From Nipponacmea schrenckii (Eukaryota; Mollusca; Gastropoda; Lottiidae): 64,000 nucleotides of DNA. Where the stretch lies: the NCBI GenBank assembly GCA_030562195.1, contig CM060203.1, forward strand, positions 1,750,208 through 1,814,207. The letters are read 5' to 3'. Of this stretch, positions 55,101 to 64,000 are shown one piece after another. Within the stretch, counting starts at the first letter, position 1. The number at the start of each line of letters is the position of its first letter. Both the position numbers and the translations under genes were made by a program. The notes beneath the pieces are model-generated. The model was not told the DNA's origin, made no database searches, and worked only from the letters and a program-made list of their open reading frames with translations.

Positions 55101-58100
55101 CTGATTATTTTTCCATATCTTTCTTTATCTATTGTTTCCCTTTACTTATGGTAACTCATTACTTTCTATTTGTATATTGTTATATTATTCATTTCTCTTG
55201 ATAACACTGCCTGTATGAGCATGTGAAACGTTGAGTTAATAAATGTTACAAATAGTATATCTATATAGTTAATTTGCAAGTGAAAATAGGTTGAAAAAAC
55301 CCCCAAAATTCATGTCTACCTTTGAGACATGAAATACTTACCGATATTACGTAATCTATTGGGTTCTAATAGTGATATAGTTTGCGGCACTTTGTTTTTC
55401 TTGCCTAATTTAGGTGTACCATTTTCAGATGATCTGATTGGCCCTGCTGGTCCTAGACGGAATATTTCTTCAAATTCTAAGAAATCTATAACCTACAATA
55501 TAAAATATTATGTTATCAACATAATTTCTATAAATGTTTGACAAATTGTGAGGTTTTGTATTGGTTTTGTCATCAAATCACATGAATAAATCTGATACTC
55601 CATTTATCTACTAATCTAGCACATTGATAACACATAGAACAATATTGTCATGAGGTTTGTCAAACTATCCTTTGGAATGATGAGATAATCTTTGGACATC
55701 AATTATCAATTATCTTTGGAGTGAATATCCCAGAAAAGTGCATGGATATCATCAGTTTCAGGATTTTTTTGAATATCTTGTCATATACGATATTTTTTTA
55801 AAAATTCAAAACAATTCTTGGAACTTACCGAATATAATTTTTCATCGTCTAGATCTGAGAATATAGTGCCTTTAACTTGTTGTGGTTTTAATGGTGTCCA
55901 GTTTAATATAGGTAGACGATATTTAGTTTGGATTTTACGTTTGATAGTCATTGCTGTAAAAATAAGAAATTCTTCAAAAAAATGCTAACTTTCACAGTGG
56001 TGTTAAATATGAAAGAGAGTACTCTAAAGAGTCCTAACCCAATAACAAGGTTCAAATAAGCTGCAATCAATATATCATAAGCAAATGGTTGCATCAATAT
56101 TCATATTTGACTAATAAATTCATATTTAAACCGTTTAAATAATTCTTAGAACTAAAGAAACAAGTCATTCACAGCTCAACCATGTTTTACTGTTGACTGG
56201 CAAAGTATATTATAGATCTTCAATATTAAAGATAGAAATAAAAGTAGCGGAACTTACCTGACATACTTGGAATGGCTGCTCCAGGGGGTGGAGGTGGAGG
56301 TGGGGCAGCTGGTCCTGATGGTGGAGGAGGTGGAGGAGGGGGTGGAGGTGCAGCAACTATAGGAGGGGGAGGGGGTGGTAATACTCCATTTCCTGTTACA
56401 ATATCACCTGAAAGTAGAAAGATATGAGGTTAATCATTAAAGAATAAGTATGTGATGACCTCATATAAACAAGCATGGTCACCAAGCCCGGTCTCCAATG
56501 GCCAAAAGTATAGTAAGTGATAATAAATTAAACTTTAACTAGTGCTTGATCTTAGAAAATTCTGTATCTATAGACATTCTATAAGTATTGTTAGAAGAAT
56601 TGGTTTTTAAATTAATATTAACAGTATTTCTTACTGAATGGACTTCATCTGGTTCTAAATTTGTTCAAAATTATTCACATTTTCACAATTTATCACTATA
56701 ATACACTGCTATTAGAACATAATGTAGGTAGTTAAACAGTTGTATAATATCCATGAGATTAATTAGAGATAATTAATTTACCTGGTATAACACCTTGTTT
56801 TATTTGTTCCAACTCAACCAATTTGGAGTCCAATAAACTTTGACGTTTCAGATTTTCTTCATCTTTTTCACTTAAAGTTTTCCGTAAAGTATTGACTTCA
56901 GTTTCTTGTTGAGCATTTACTTGCTGAAATAGATTAGGTAAAAAAATTGCTGATTCGTGCCTTCACATACCTAGCTAAGAGTATAGGTCAATGGTTTTTT
57001 AAGCAGTCTGTTCAATGCAACCAAAAGGTCACAAAATAATTGAACGCATTGGACTGTTTGAGAACCATTTACCTACTTACTAGACAGTGATAAATACGGT
57101 TACAAGTCCCTATTGCTATCAGAACTTACCTGTAAAATTTCCAACTCTCTATTAGCCTCTGATAGTTGTTTTTCTAACTCCACTGTTTTTGTCATGGCTT
57201 CTTCCTCTACTTCTTGTAATTTTTCACTGATCTATTAAATTCAATAGTAATATATAGTTGAAGACAAAATTTTAATGTTCTTTCATCAATGTGATTACCA
57301 TAATTATAATGTACTTTTTATCCTCTTTTTTTGTTAAAAACAATATGGGATATCTGTTCATTGTCTAGCCACATCAAAATACAATTTTCAACAAGTTCCT
57401 TTATATCTATCATGGAAAACCCTAACAAAATTATTTTAGCAATAGACTCCAAAAAAATAAATATTGAACCTATGGCTTTAACCTTCAAGTTGAAGGCTGA
57501 CTTACATGAGAGATTTCATCTTCCAATTCAGCCACTTTTTCTAAAGCTTCTGTTTTAGTTTCGGAATCTTCTAATAAATTAGCTACATCTATCATGTTAT
57601 CAAGATAGGCGTGGACCTGAACAGCTAGACGATCAGATTCTGTATTACGTAATTTCTACAAACAAAAACATGAAAAATAATCAAATGGTCAGTGAAAGAA
57701 CCACTGCTTAAATGTTAAGTGTATTTGCTGAACAATATCATAGCAGAATTTGGTATTCTAGCAATATCATCTATATATTATACATTCCAGAATATATACT
57801 TATTGTGAGATATCCTGTTATATGTGAATGAGCATCAGGGCTGATGAAGCGACCTACTTGCCAATCATGTTTAAGAGAGGAGCATCACCTTAACTTGTAC
57901 ACTTTGGACTTCAAGATCATGCATTAGATATAACTCAGGTTTTTTACATTTCTATATTCAAAGACAATGGAAATGAAGTCCTGAATTTGATTGTGAAACA
58001 TATCAAGTAAGTGTCCTTGATAAAACTAACAAGACATCTTGTCAAATGCATCCTGGAGTGTGTTGGCAAGAAGAAAACTTACTTCTAAATAATCATCTAA

Positions 58101-61100
58101 ACCAATCTGTGTGAACTCGTATTGTAAATGAACACGAAAATTCATATTTTCAACAGAATGTACCACTATATTAATAAACTGCATACAAGCCACCATAAAA
58201 TCTATATGAAATTCTTCATAATTTTTAAAATATTCCATTAGAGTTTCAAACCTATGAGGTTCACCACACACCTACAATAAGAAGGATTATTATTAGTAAT
58301 AATTACATATTTGATATTTACAATCCATTATTAGGAAAGAAGTTTCTAGTTTAAGACATTATGTGTTTTTCTCGTGAAATATCAGCATGTATTCAGATTT
58401 GCAACAGATGAATCAATTCTATGTTCATGGATATGAATTTTCTATAAAGTTATTGTTGTGGTCTGTCAACTCACTCATCTATAAGTAGGTTTATATGAGT
58501 TATTTACCCTGAATTAAAAAGAATCCTATATGATTATAAAAAGAAAGATGAACAGAGGACTAATATCACATACCTCTTTAAAATTATCGAACGCTGAGAG
58601 AATAATTTCATGTCCGCCACTAACTAGACAAACAGCTGCTAACAGTTCTAATACCAACGCCTTAGTTCTGCAATAATAATAATTTACTTCTTACTGAGGT
58701 CAACAAATACAAAGGCATCAATTAGAGTAAAAAAAGTTTAAAAATCTAGACATGAATACAAATAAGAAATGTATAGAGACACAGTGTGTCATGAAGGAAA
58801 TATTGCCAGGACAGCACCATTATCCTCCACTTTCTAGAAATCCCATCATCAAAGAATATTAAGATGTAAAAATAGAATGCAAGTATTATAACAACTGCAC
58901 CATGTTTCACCCACCTTAAACTTCGATGATTCAAGCTAAGAGCTATACAGTTAATAGCATGTTTATGGGCAATGACAAGATTAAAACCATACTGAAAAAA
59001 AATATATAGATATATTAATATAGAATAGATACAGAAATATTAAAATAGAACTTGAAATATGTTGTTATTCAGAGTTCAAGCTAGGAGATTTTCAGATAAC
59101 TGCCCTGGTAGAATAGAAATTGAAATATAACTCAAGAGTTTCCAATATGCCATCTTCAGATTCCAGACTTTTTTCTTTTTTGTATTGCCCCATAGACTGA
59201 ATGTTAGACAGGACCATGTCATTGTGTATTGGGCCTAATTCTGACCCATGTAAAATAAAGAGTCTATGTTTGTCTATATGGACTGAATGTTAGACAGGAC
59301 CATGTCATTGTGTATTGGGCCTAATTCTGACCCATGTAAAATAAAGAGTCTATGTTTGTCTATATGGACTGAATGTTAGACAGGACCTTGTCATTGTGTA
59401 TTGGGCCTAATTCTGACCCATGTAAAATAAAGAGTCTATGTTTGTCTCTATGGGCTGAATGTGAGACAGGACCATGTCCTTGTGTATTGGGCCTAATTCT
59501 GACCCATGTAAAATAAAGAGTTTATGTTTGTCTCTATGGGCTGAATGTGAGACAGGACCATGTCCTTGTGTATTGGGCCTAATTCTGACCCATGTAAAAT
59601 AAAGAGTTTATGTTTGTCTCTATGGGCTGAATGTGAGACAGGACCATGTCCTTGTGTATTGGGCCTAATTCTGACCCATGTAAAATAAAGAGTTTATGTT
59701 TGTCTCTATGGGCTGAATGTGAGACAGGACCATGTCCTTGTGTATTAGACCTAATTCTGACCCATGTAAAATAAAGAGTCTATGTTTGTCTCTATGGGCT
59801 GAATGTGAGACAGGACCATGTCCTTGTGTATTGGGCCTAATTCTGACCCATGTAAAATAAAGAGTTTATGTTTGTCTCTATGGGCTGAATGTGAGACAGG
59901 ACCATGTCCTTGTGTATTAGACCTAATTCTGACCCATGTAAAATAAAGAGTCTATGTTTGTCTCTATGGGCTGAATGTGAGACAGGACCATGTCCTTGTG
60001 TATTGGGCCTAATTCTGACCCATGTAAAATAAAGAGTTTATGTTTGTCTCTATGGGCTGAATGTGAGACAGGACCATGTCCTTGTGTATTGGGCCTAATT
60101 CTGACCCATGTAAAATAAAGAGTCTATGTTTGTCTCCATGGGCTGAATGTGAGACAGGACCATGTCCTTGTGTATTGGGCCTAATTCTGACCCATGTAAA
60201 ATAAAGAGTTTATGTTTGTCTCTATGGGCTGAATGTGAGACAGGACCATGTCCTTGTGTATTGGGCCTAATTCTGACCCATGTAAAATAAAGAGTCTATG
60301 TTTGTCTCTATGGGCTGAATGTGAGACAGGACCATGTCCTTGTGTATTGGGCCTAATTCTGACCCATGTAAAATAAAGAGTCTATGTTTGTCTCCATGGG
60401 CTGAATGTGAGACAGGACCATGTCCTTGTGTATTGGGCCTAATTCTGACCCATGTAAAATAAAGAGTTTATTATTATTATGGTATTATATGAAAAAATAT
60501 GCCTTTCTATGACAGAGACATAGTAAATATGCTTAGATTTAAGTACACCATTGTTGGCTATGCATTATTTTTCTGGAAAGATTTTCCAGACATAGTCTAT
60601 ATCCAGAAATCAGATAAGCATATTTTAGATCATTACCACAGCTGATAAAAGTTTAAGTTTTTAAAGGAATTTGCGTTTGTAACTTTTGCAATTAGATATC
60701 TTACCTGATGGTTCATAATAGCACGTAAACACATTATGCAGACATGGACGTCATCTCGAGCTTCACCCATATTTAATTTACTTGAGTATTTGATACCACG
60801 CGCTGAGCCCAGTGTATTGGAGCGTTTTAATCGAGATATTGGACTCTTAGGACTTAATGTTAAACCTGAATCCAGGCTAGCACTTTTATCTTTATTTAAT
60901 AACTGTTCTTTCCTACAAATAGACAATTAAGATGTTGATAATGGTCAGTGGTCAAATAGAGGGACAATAATATAAAAAGGTAATACACAATCATATTTAG
61001 CCATATCTGTAGTTATTAAAAGAGGTTTTATATCAAGGACTATATGGATATGGGACACATATATAATGCTTCATACAAGGACCATAATAGTCTTACTTGC

Positions 61101-62403
61101 CAATTTCTTAAAATATTATTAATATTGATAGCAATATATGTATCTTTTATAATAATAATTAATAACATAAAATTTATTTCAAGGGAGAGAAATCATGCAG
61201 GCTTAAATCTAATTTCTATTTACAGCTTGTAAAAGATCAAACTAGTTGACAATTTGTCAAGAACTTGCACTTTCTTGAGAAGGCTTGAAGCCAAATATAA
61301 CAATAAGTTTGACAGTGTACTGTGCAGAAGTTTTAGAAGTTTTATATAGGCTAATAACAAGGAGGAAATATTGTGTTGAAAAGTCAAACATGTTAAACTA
61401 AGGTCCAATACAATCAACATAAAAAACACTTCCTTCTTTACACTGTTTAAAAATAAACACATTTTTACAGTTATCCTCATGTTCATGTAATAAACATACC
61501 CTAAATAATCAATATAACTTCAATCATCCCGTCTGATTTTAATATGAGAGCCAAGATATACCGCTTTCAGATTGATTATTTCAGTTTTTTTATATGAATA
61601 GAAAGTGTACGTCTTCCTTAATCCCAAATTATGTTATTTACATCTTTGCATGAAACTATTCGTTATAAATCTTTTCAATTCTTTGTTTAAAATGTATCAA
61701 CTAGTACCATATTGAGCCATTATTTAAAATCATAATTCGATCTTTTACACAAATCAATTTTACCGCGAATGTCGATCGATGAAGGTAGACAAAATGGCGG
61801 ATCCTCAACATCCAATAGCGGCATCTTTACAAAATACACGAAACTATTTGTAATAAGTCTTATCCTTTGTTTAAAATGTATAAACTAGTAAATATACCAG
61901 ACTACCTACCTCATAACAACTTGTGTAAATGATAAATAATCTACCAAAACATCTAGACCTTGATTTTCTTCGTTTAAAAATTCTCGCACCCATCTTAAAT
62001 ATAAAACATATCACATAAGTATTTTAATTTAAACGTCAATGCCCTTCTTAGCACCTAATATGATATTTCTATTTCACAACCATTTGTGAAAATTTAAAGG
62101 TTTGCTTTAAAAATGTAATATATTCTTATAAAATTCTGACACATGTTTAGAAATGATGGTATGGTGTTTAAAGTAAAGGCATTATTGACTACACTGTTAA
62201 TTATTGTGATTAAAAAGATTTAATTAACGGAGCCATCATGCCAGGGTATTAAATATTTTTGATATCAAGACATCATAGAATAATAATAGCAATATATTGT
62301 CAAAGATAAATATAATATCTTACTCTATATGATTGGTACGTAACGAAATTTCTAAATCTCGTAAAACTTGTGTCGACGTGGAATCACCAAGTATCTTTCT
62401 TTT
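45528..62403 (-). CDS. Formin-like protein (FMNL/Frl type), N-terminus missing
   Basis: 24 coding exons in - order: 62403-62324, 61993-61910, 60912-60705, 58991-58915, 58667-58574, 58271-58083, 57655-57506, 57231-57130, 56923-56782, 56407-56258, 55953-55829, 55492-55342, 53239-53182, 52866-52797, 52439-52362, 51920-51834, 51434-51366, 50584-50504, 49782-49653, 47480-47305, 46925-46824, 46452-46354, 46144-46039, 45631-45528. All phases agree and give 903 residues. GBD/FH3 is seen from [20 protein letters not shown] through [15 protein letters not shown] and [19 protein letters not shown] coiled coil (57655-56782), a polyproline FH1 (56407-56258), FH2 ([33 protein letters not shown]) and a C-terminal DAD ([10 protein letters not shown] plus RRSQRRR) follow. 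FMNL formins nucleate and elongate actin under Rho-family GTPase control, with DAD binding the N-terminus. About 100-150 N-terminal residues should lie in the gap or beyond. Confidence 0.94.
47426..49255 (-). repeat. 55-bp array built from an intron/exon junction of the formin
   Basis: The word GGTAATATTCTCCATGG recurs from 47461 to 49221 at 55-bp intervals; both ends are exactly in register, giving 33 copies, with few substitutions. Read on the - strand, the unit is TAATATTTTAACAG, then TTTCCATGGAGAATATTACC and ACTGATATTTAT, then ATCTCTATG. The first part is the real 3' splice site of exon 47480-47305 and the next 32 nt are the real start of that exon. The functional copy is therefore the last member, and 32 decoy junctions lie upstream in the intron. 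Read as exon, each decoy meets an in-frame TAA after 13 codons. Confidence 0.96.
50163..50464. mobile_element. MITE-like element with 12-bp inverted ends
   Basis: TTATACGCCCAC (50163-50174) and GTGGGCGTATAA (50453-50464) are exact reverse complements. The roughly 300-bp inside has no ORF. It ends about 40 bp from the donor of the exon 50584-50504. No target duplication was clear. Confidence 0.55.
50600..51190. repeat. 111-bp tandem array in a formin intron
   Basis: Copies of CATGYCAGTTGACTTCATGA recur with a 111-bp period (for example 50631, 50742, 50853, 50964, 51075), with a diverged sixth at 51186. The partial unit at the 50.6-kb end runs into the acceptor of exon 50584-50504. Because 111 is a multiple of three, long spurious frames stay open on the - strand. 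Confidence 0.94.
51722..51776. repeat. Dispersed repeat copy shared with 8.17-8.24 kb
   Basis: GGGGAAACTGG, TTGAAAA and ATCTGAAAGTTCATTT, then a TTTGCC word, occur in the same order and spacing at 8172-8235. The family is unidentified. Confidence 0.6.
52485..52662 (-). mobile_element. tRNA-derived SINE
   Basis: On the - strand the head has an A-box-like GTGGCTTAGTGAG (plus 52645-52657) and a B-box-like GGTTTCAATCC (52603-52613), spaced as in a tRNA promoter. An unrelated body follows, with a 3' end near AACGT..CTCCATTCATTG. The tRNA does not fold as a functional one. It is in a formin intron, in the same orientation as the gene. Confidence 0.75.
53287..54588 (+). repeat. Cluster of seven copies of a 16-bp motif in one formin intron
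   Basis: TGTGACAGACGGGACA occurs at 53465, 53651, 53674, 54406 and 54573. Near-identical copies start at 53286 (first base C for T, second G) and 54386 (one change, CAGGAC). The sequence between copies is AT-rich and not repeated. All copies are in the same orientation. Confidence 0.9.
56258..56407 (-). CDS. FH1 polyproline exon of the formin
   Basis: Between [10 protein letters not shown] and GAAIPSMS the exon encodes four Pro runs of six to ten residues broken by Ile, Ala, Ser and Gly. Such tracts bind profilin-actin and SH3 domains. The exon is C-rich on its own strand, in contrast to its AT-rich surroundings. Confidence 0.93.
59180..60470. repeat. 86-bp tandem array in a formin intron
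   Basis: About 15 copies of a unit with GACAGGACCATGTC, TTGGGCCTAATTCTGACCCA and TGTAAAATAAAGAGTCTATG. The last copy ends AATAAAGAGTTTATTATTATTA, which looks like the 3' tail of a retrotransposon or SINE. The array may therefore have grown from such a tail. Three early copies (GTTAG, TATATGGACT) differ from the later homogeneous ones. Confidence 0.94.
61648..61900. repeat. Duplicated segment of about 60 bp around an ATGGCGGATCC block
   Basis: GAAACTATTCGTTATAAATC...TTTGTTTAAAATGTATCAAC (from about 61652) returns at about 61839 as GAAACTATTTGTAATAAGTC...TTTGTTTAAAATGTATAAAC, with about 185 bp between starts. The spacer holds AAAATGGCGG (YY1-like) at about 61792. Confidence 0.6.
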
Positions 62404-62466
62404 CTACAAAATAAAAAAAAAAAAAATCAAGTCACATATTAAACATTAAACCCTCAAAATAGTCAC

Positions 62467-62966
62467 NNNNNNNNNNNNNNNNNNNNNNNNNNNNNNNNNN
62501 NNNNNNNNNNNNNNNNNNNNNNNNNNNNNNNNNNNNNNNNNNNNNNNNNNNNNNNNNNNNNNNNNNNNNNNNNNNNNNNNNNNNNNNNNNNNNNNNNNNN
62601 NNNNNNNNNNNNNNNNNNNNNNNNNNNNNNNNNNNNNNNNNNNNNNNNNNNNNNNNNNNNNNNNNNNNNNNNNNNNNNNNNNNNNNNNNNNNNNNNNNNN
62701 NNNNNNNNNNNNNNNNNNNNNNNNNNNNNNNNNNNNNNNNNNNNNNNNNNNNNNNNNNNNNNNNNNNNNNNNNNNNNNNNNNNNNNNNNNNNNNNNNNNN
62801 NNNNNNNNNNNNNNNNNNNNNNNNNNNNNNNNNNNNNNNNNNNNNNNNNNNNNNNNNNNNNNNNNNNNNNNNNNNNNNNNNNNNNNNNNNNNNNNNNNNN
62901 NNNNNNNNNNNNNNNNNNNNNNNNNNNNNNNNNNNNNNNNNNNNNNNNNNNNNNNNNNNNNNNNNN
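62467..62966. other. Scaffold gap of exactly 500 N
   Basis: The run of N is 500 bases, a standard placeholder for a gap of unknown size. Any open frame drawn across it is meaningless. The missing first formin exons may lie here or beyond. Confidence 0.98.
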
Positions 62967-63349
62967 TCCTTAACTGGAGTACATTCTTCCATTGTATTCT
63001 TAGCCTGTAATTTCTCGAACTGCCTCTCCAATTCTTGGATTCTTCGACTAGCTTTCACAGTGTATGAGACAACATATTCAGTGAATTCATCTGCTACCTC
63101 GATTTCATCCGACAGTCTCTCGGGATTTAAGATTTCCACAATCTCTTGATCCAATTTGTGTAAAGTGCCGAGTTTCTCCTGTAACCTTGATTTATACTGA
63201 ACTAGAGTGTCTATCGTGTCTAGATAGCTGAATTCCGTGACTTCTTGTTCATGTTGAAGGCTGTCGTCCAACTTGGAAATTATTCGCTTAACTGAAGTAC
63301 GATGCCCATTCCTTTGAGCTATTTTGTGCCTGATTGTCTCCTCTGACAT
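62967..63349 (-). mobile_element. LTR-retrotransposon-like ORF, N-terminal fragment (BEL/Pao-like)
   Basis: The open frame starts at the ATG ending at 63349 and runs into the gap after about 127 codons. The protein is charged and helical. It opens with an Arg/Lys-rich segment (RNGHRTSVKRIISKLDDSL), then heptad-like helices with LHKLDQEIVEIL, then FTEYVVSYTVKASRRIQELE. This resembles the DUF1759-type N-terminal domain of BEL/Pao-like or related retroelement polyproteins. The rest is in or beyond the gap. The assignment rests on pattern memory only; a host coiled-coil protein is the alternative. It is not part of the formin, since no splice link is visible. Confidence 0.55.
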
Positions 63350-63737
63350 AGTTATAGTTCAACTGGTAGAAACATTACAAATTGTTCTGAATTCAATAGA
63401 CCGATGACTGTATATATTCAAATTCCAAACCGATCCGTCTCGTCGGACCATGTGCTAGAAAAGGTTTTAATTTGGGCGTGTAAACTGATAGACGGGCTGA
63501 TAACAAACCCCCGACAATTCCAATCGATACACAACACGAATAAATTTAGTTCTTGAATTATTATTGAGTCAAATTCTTACAAAAAGTCACTTGAGACAAA
63601 CATTTCAGAGATAAACATCGAGGATAACCGCCATTGTGTAACAAGCCCAAAAATTCTCTCTCATCCGTACAAAAATACAAGAAAAGATAACTTCTGTATG
63701 AATAGCATAGACATGATCACCTAGTCTCTCACACTAT

Positions 63738-64000
63738 GTGAAAAGTGGGTGATAATTCCTGAAAGTTTTAAAAAAAAAAGGCGCGAAAATAGACTGTTAA
63801 AAGAGGCGGGAAAGTTATCTCAGGATGAGATTTAAAATAGAATAATTGACAAGTAATTGTTATTTTTAGAAAGAAATATCCATTTCTAAACTAGAATTTC
63901 AGCTATAGCAGGTAAGAATAAGGATAAGAGGTAAGCTGTTTCCTGTTTTATAAATAATAATTTCCTTGAAGCTGAATGTTGGAATACGAGAAGGATTCTT
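63738..64000 (+). repeat. Second copy of the E2F-motif dispersed repeat
   Basis: From GTGAAAAGTGGGTGATAATT onward it aligns with 12.59 kb and 13.35-13.62 kb. It holds GGCGCGAAAA (63780-63789) and GGCGGGAAAG (63805-63814). The last 110 bp are nearly identical to 13512-13620. It continues past the window end and lies 5' of the retroelement-like ORF, so it could be part of that element's terminal repeat. Confidence 0.75.

Noticed and set aside
62432..63349. 305-codon frame across the N run
   Set aside because: The middle is 500 undefined bases; only about 127 codons at 62967-63349 are real sequence.

Overview
The window is animal nuclear DNA, about two-thirds A+T. Its genes are split by GT-AG introns, tandem arrays are abundant, and transposon debris is scattered throughout. 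Gene content fits a lophotrochozoan: a multi-BIR IAP gene, RBM33, TMEM98, ALDH9A1 and a formin of the FMNL/Frl group. A marine mollusc is my best guess, but that is inference; no taxon-specific marker was tested.

Layout. (1) 1-4984 (+): the 3' part of an RBM33-like gene, ten exons seen, ending in an RRM-like domain, with 3' UTR to about 6.4 kb. (2) About 6.4-14.2 kb: intergenic, holding a GC-richer inverted repeat (11.6-11.9 kb), a decayed LINE reverse-transcriptase fragment (12.65-13.13 kb) and a dispersed repeat carrying E2F-like motifs. (3) 14.29-21.62 kb (+): an IAP gene with three BIR domains, a long coiled coil and a C-terminal RING. It contains at least seven apparent frameshifts and a large 41-bp array. 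(4) 22-28.3 kb: AT-rich intergenic DNA with a microRNA-precursor-like hairpin at 23.7 kb. (5) 28.35-30.72 kb (+): TMEM98, five coding exons, intact. (6) 34.99-39.23 kb (+): ALDH9A1, nine coding exons, intact, with all catalytic residues. (7) 39.4-41.8 kb: two minisatellites between convergent genes. (8) 62.40-45.53 kb (-): an FMNL-type formin, 24 coding exons seen (903 codons), covering most of the GBD/FH3 region, FH1, FH2 and DAD. Its introns hold several arrays, a SINE, MITE-like elements and a clustered 16-bp motif. (9) 62467-62966: a 500-N scaffold gap, followed by the N-terminal part of an LTR-retrotransposon-like ORF (-) and a second copy of the 13.3-kb dispersed repeat.

The genes are unrelated housekeeping or signalling genes and form no pathway or operon. 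Two features stand out. A 55-bp array in the formin contains 32 extra copies of a real intron/exon junction, including its 3' splice site. Reading-frame damage is confined to the IAP gene, while the other four genes read cleanly across 48 exons. I see no clear evidence of a wholly new biological system.
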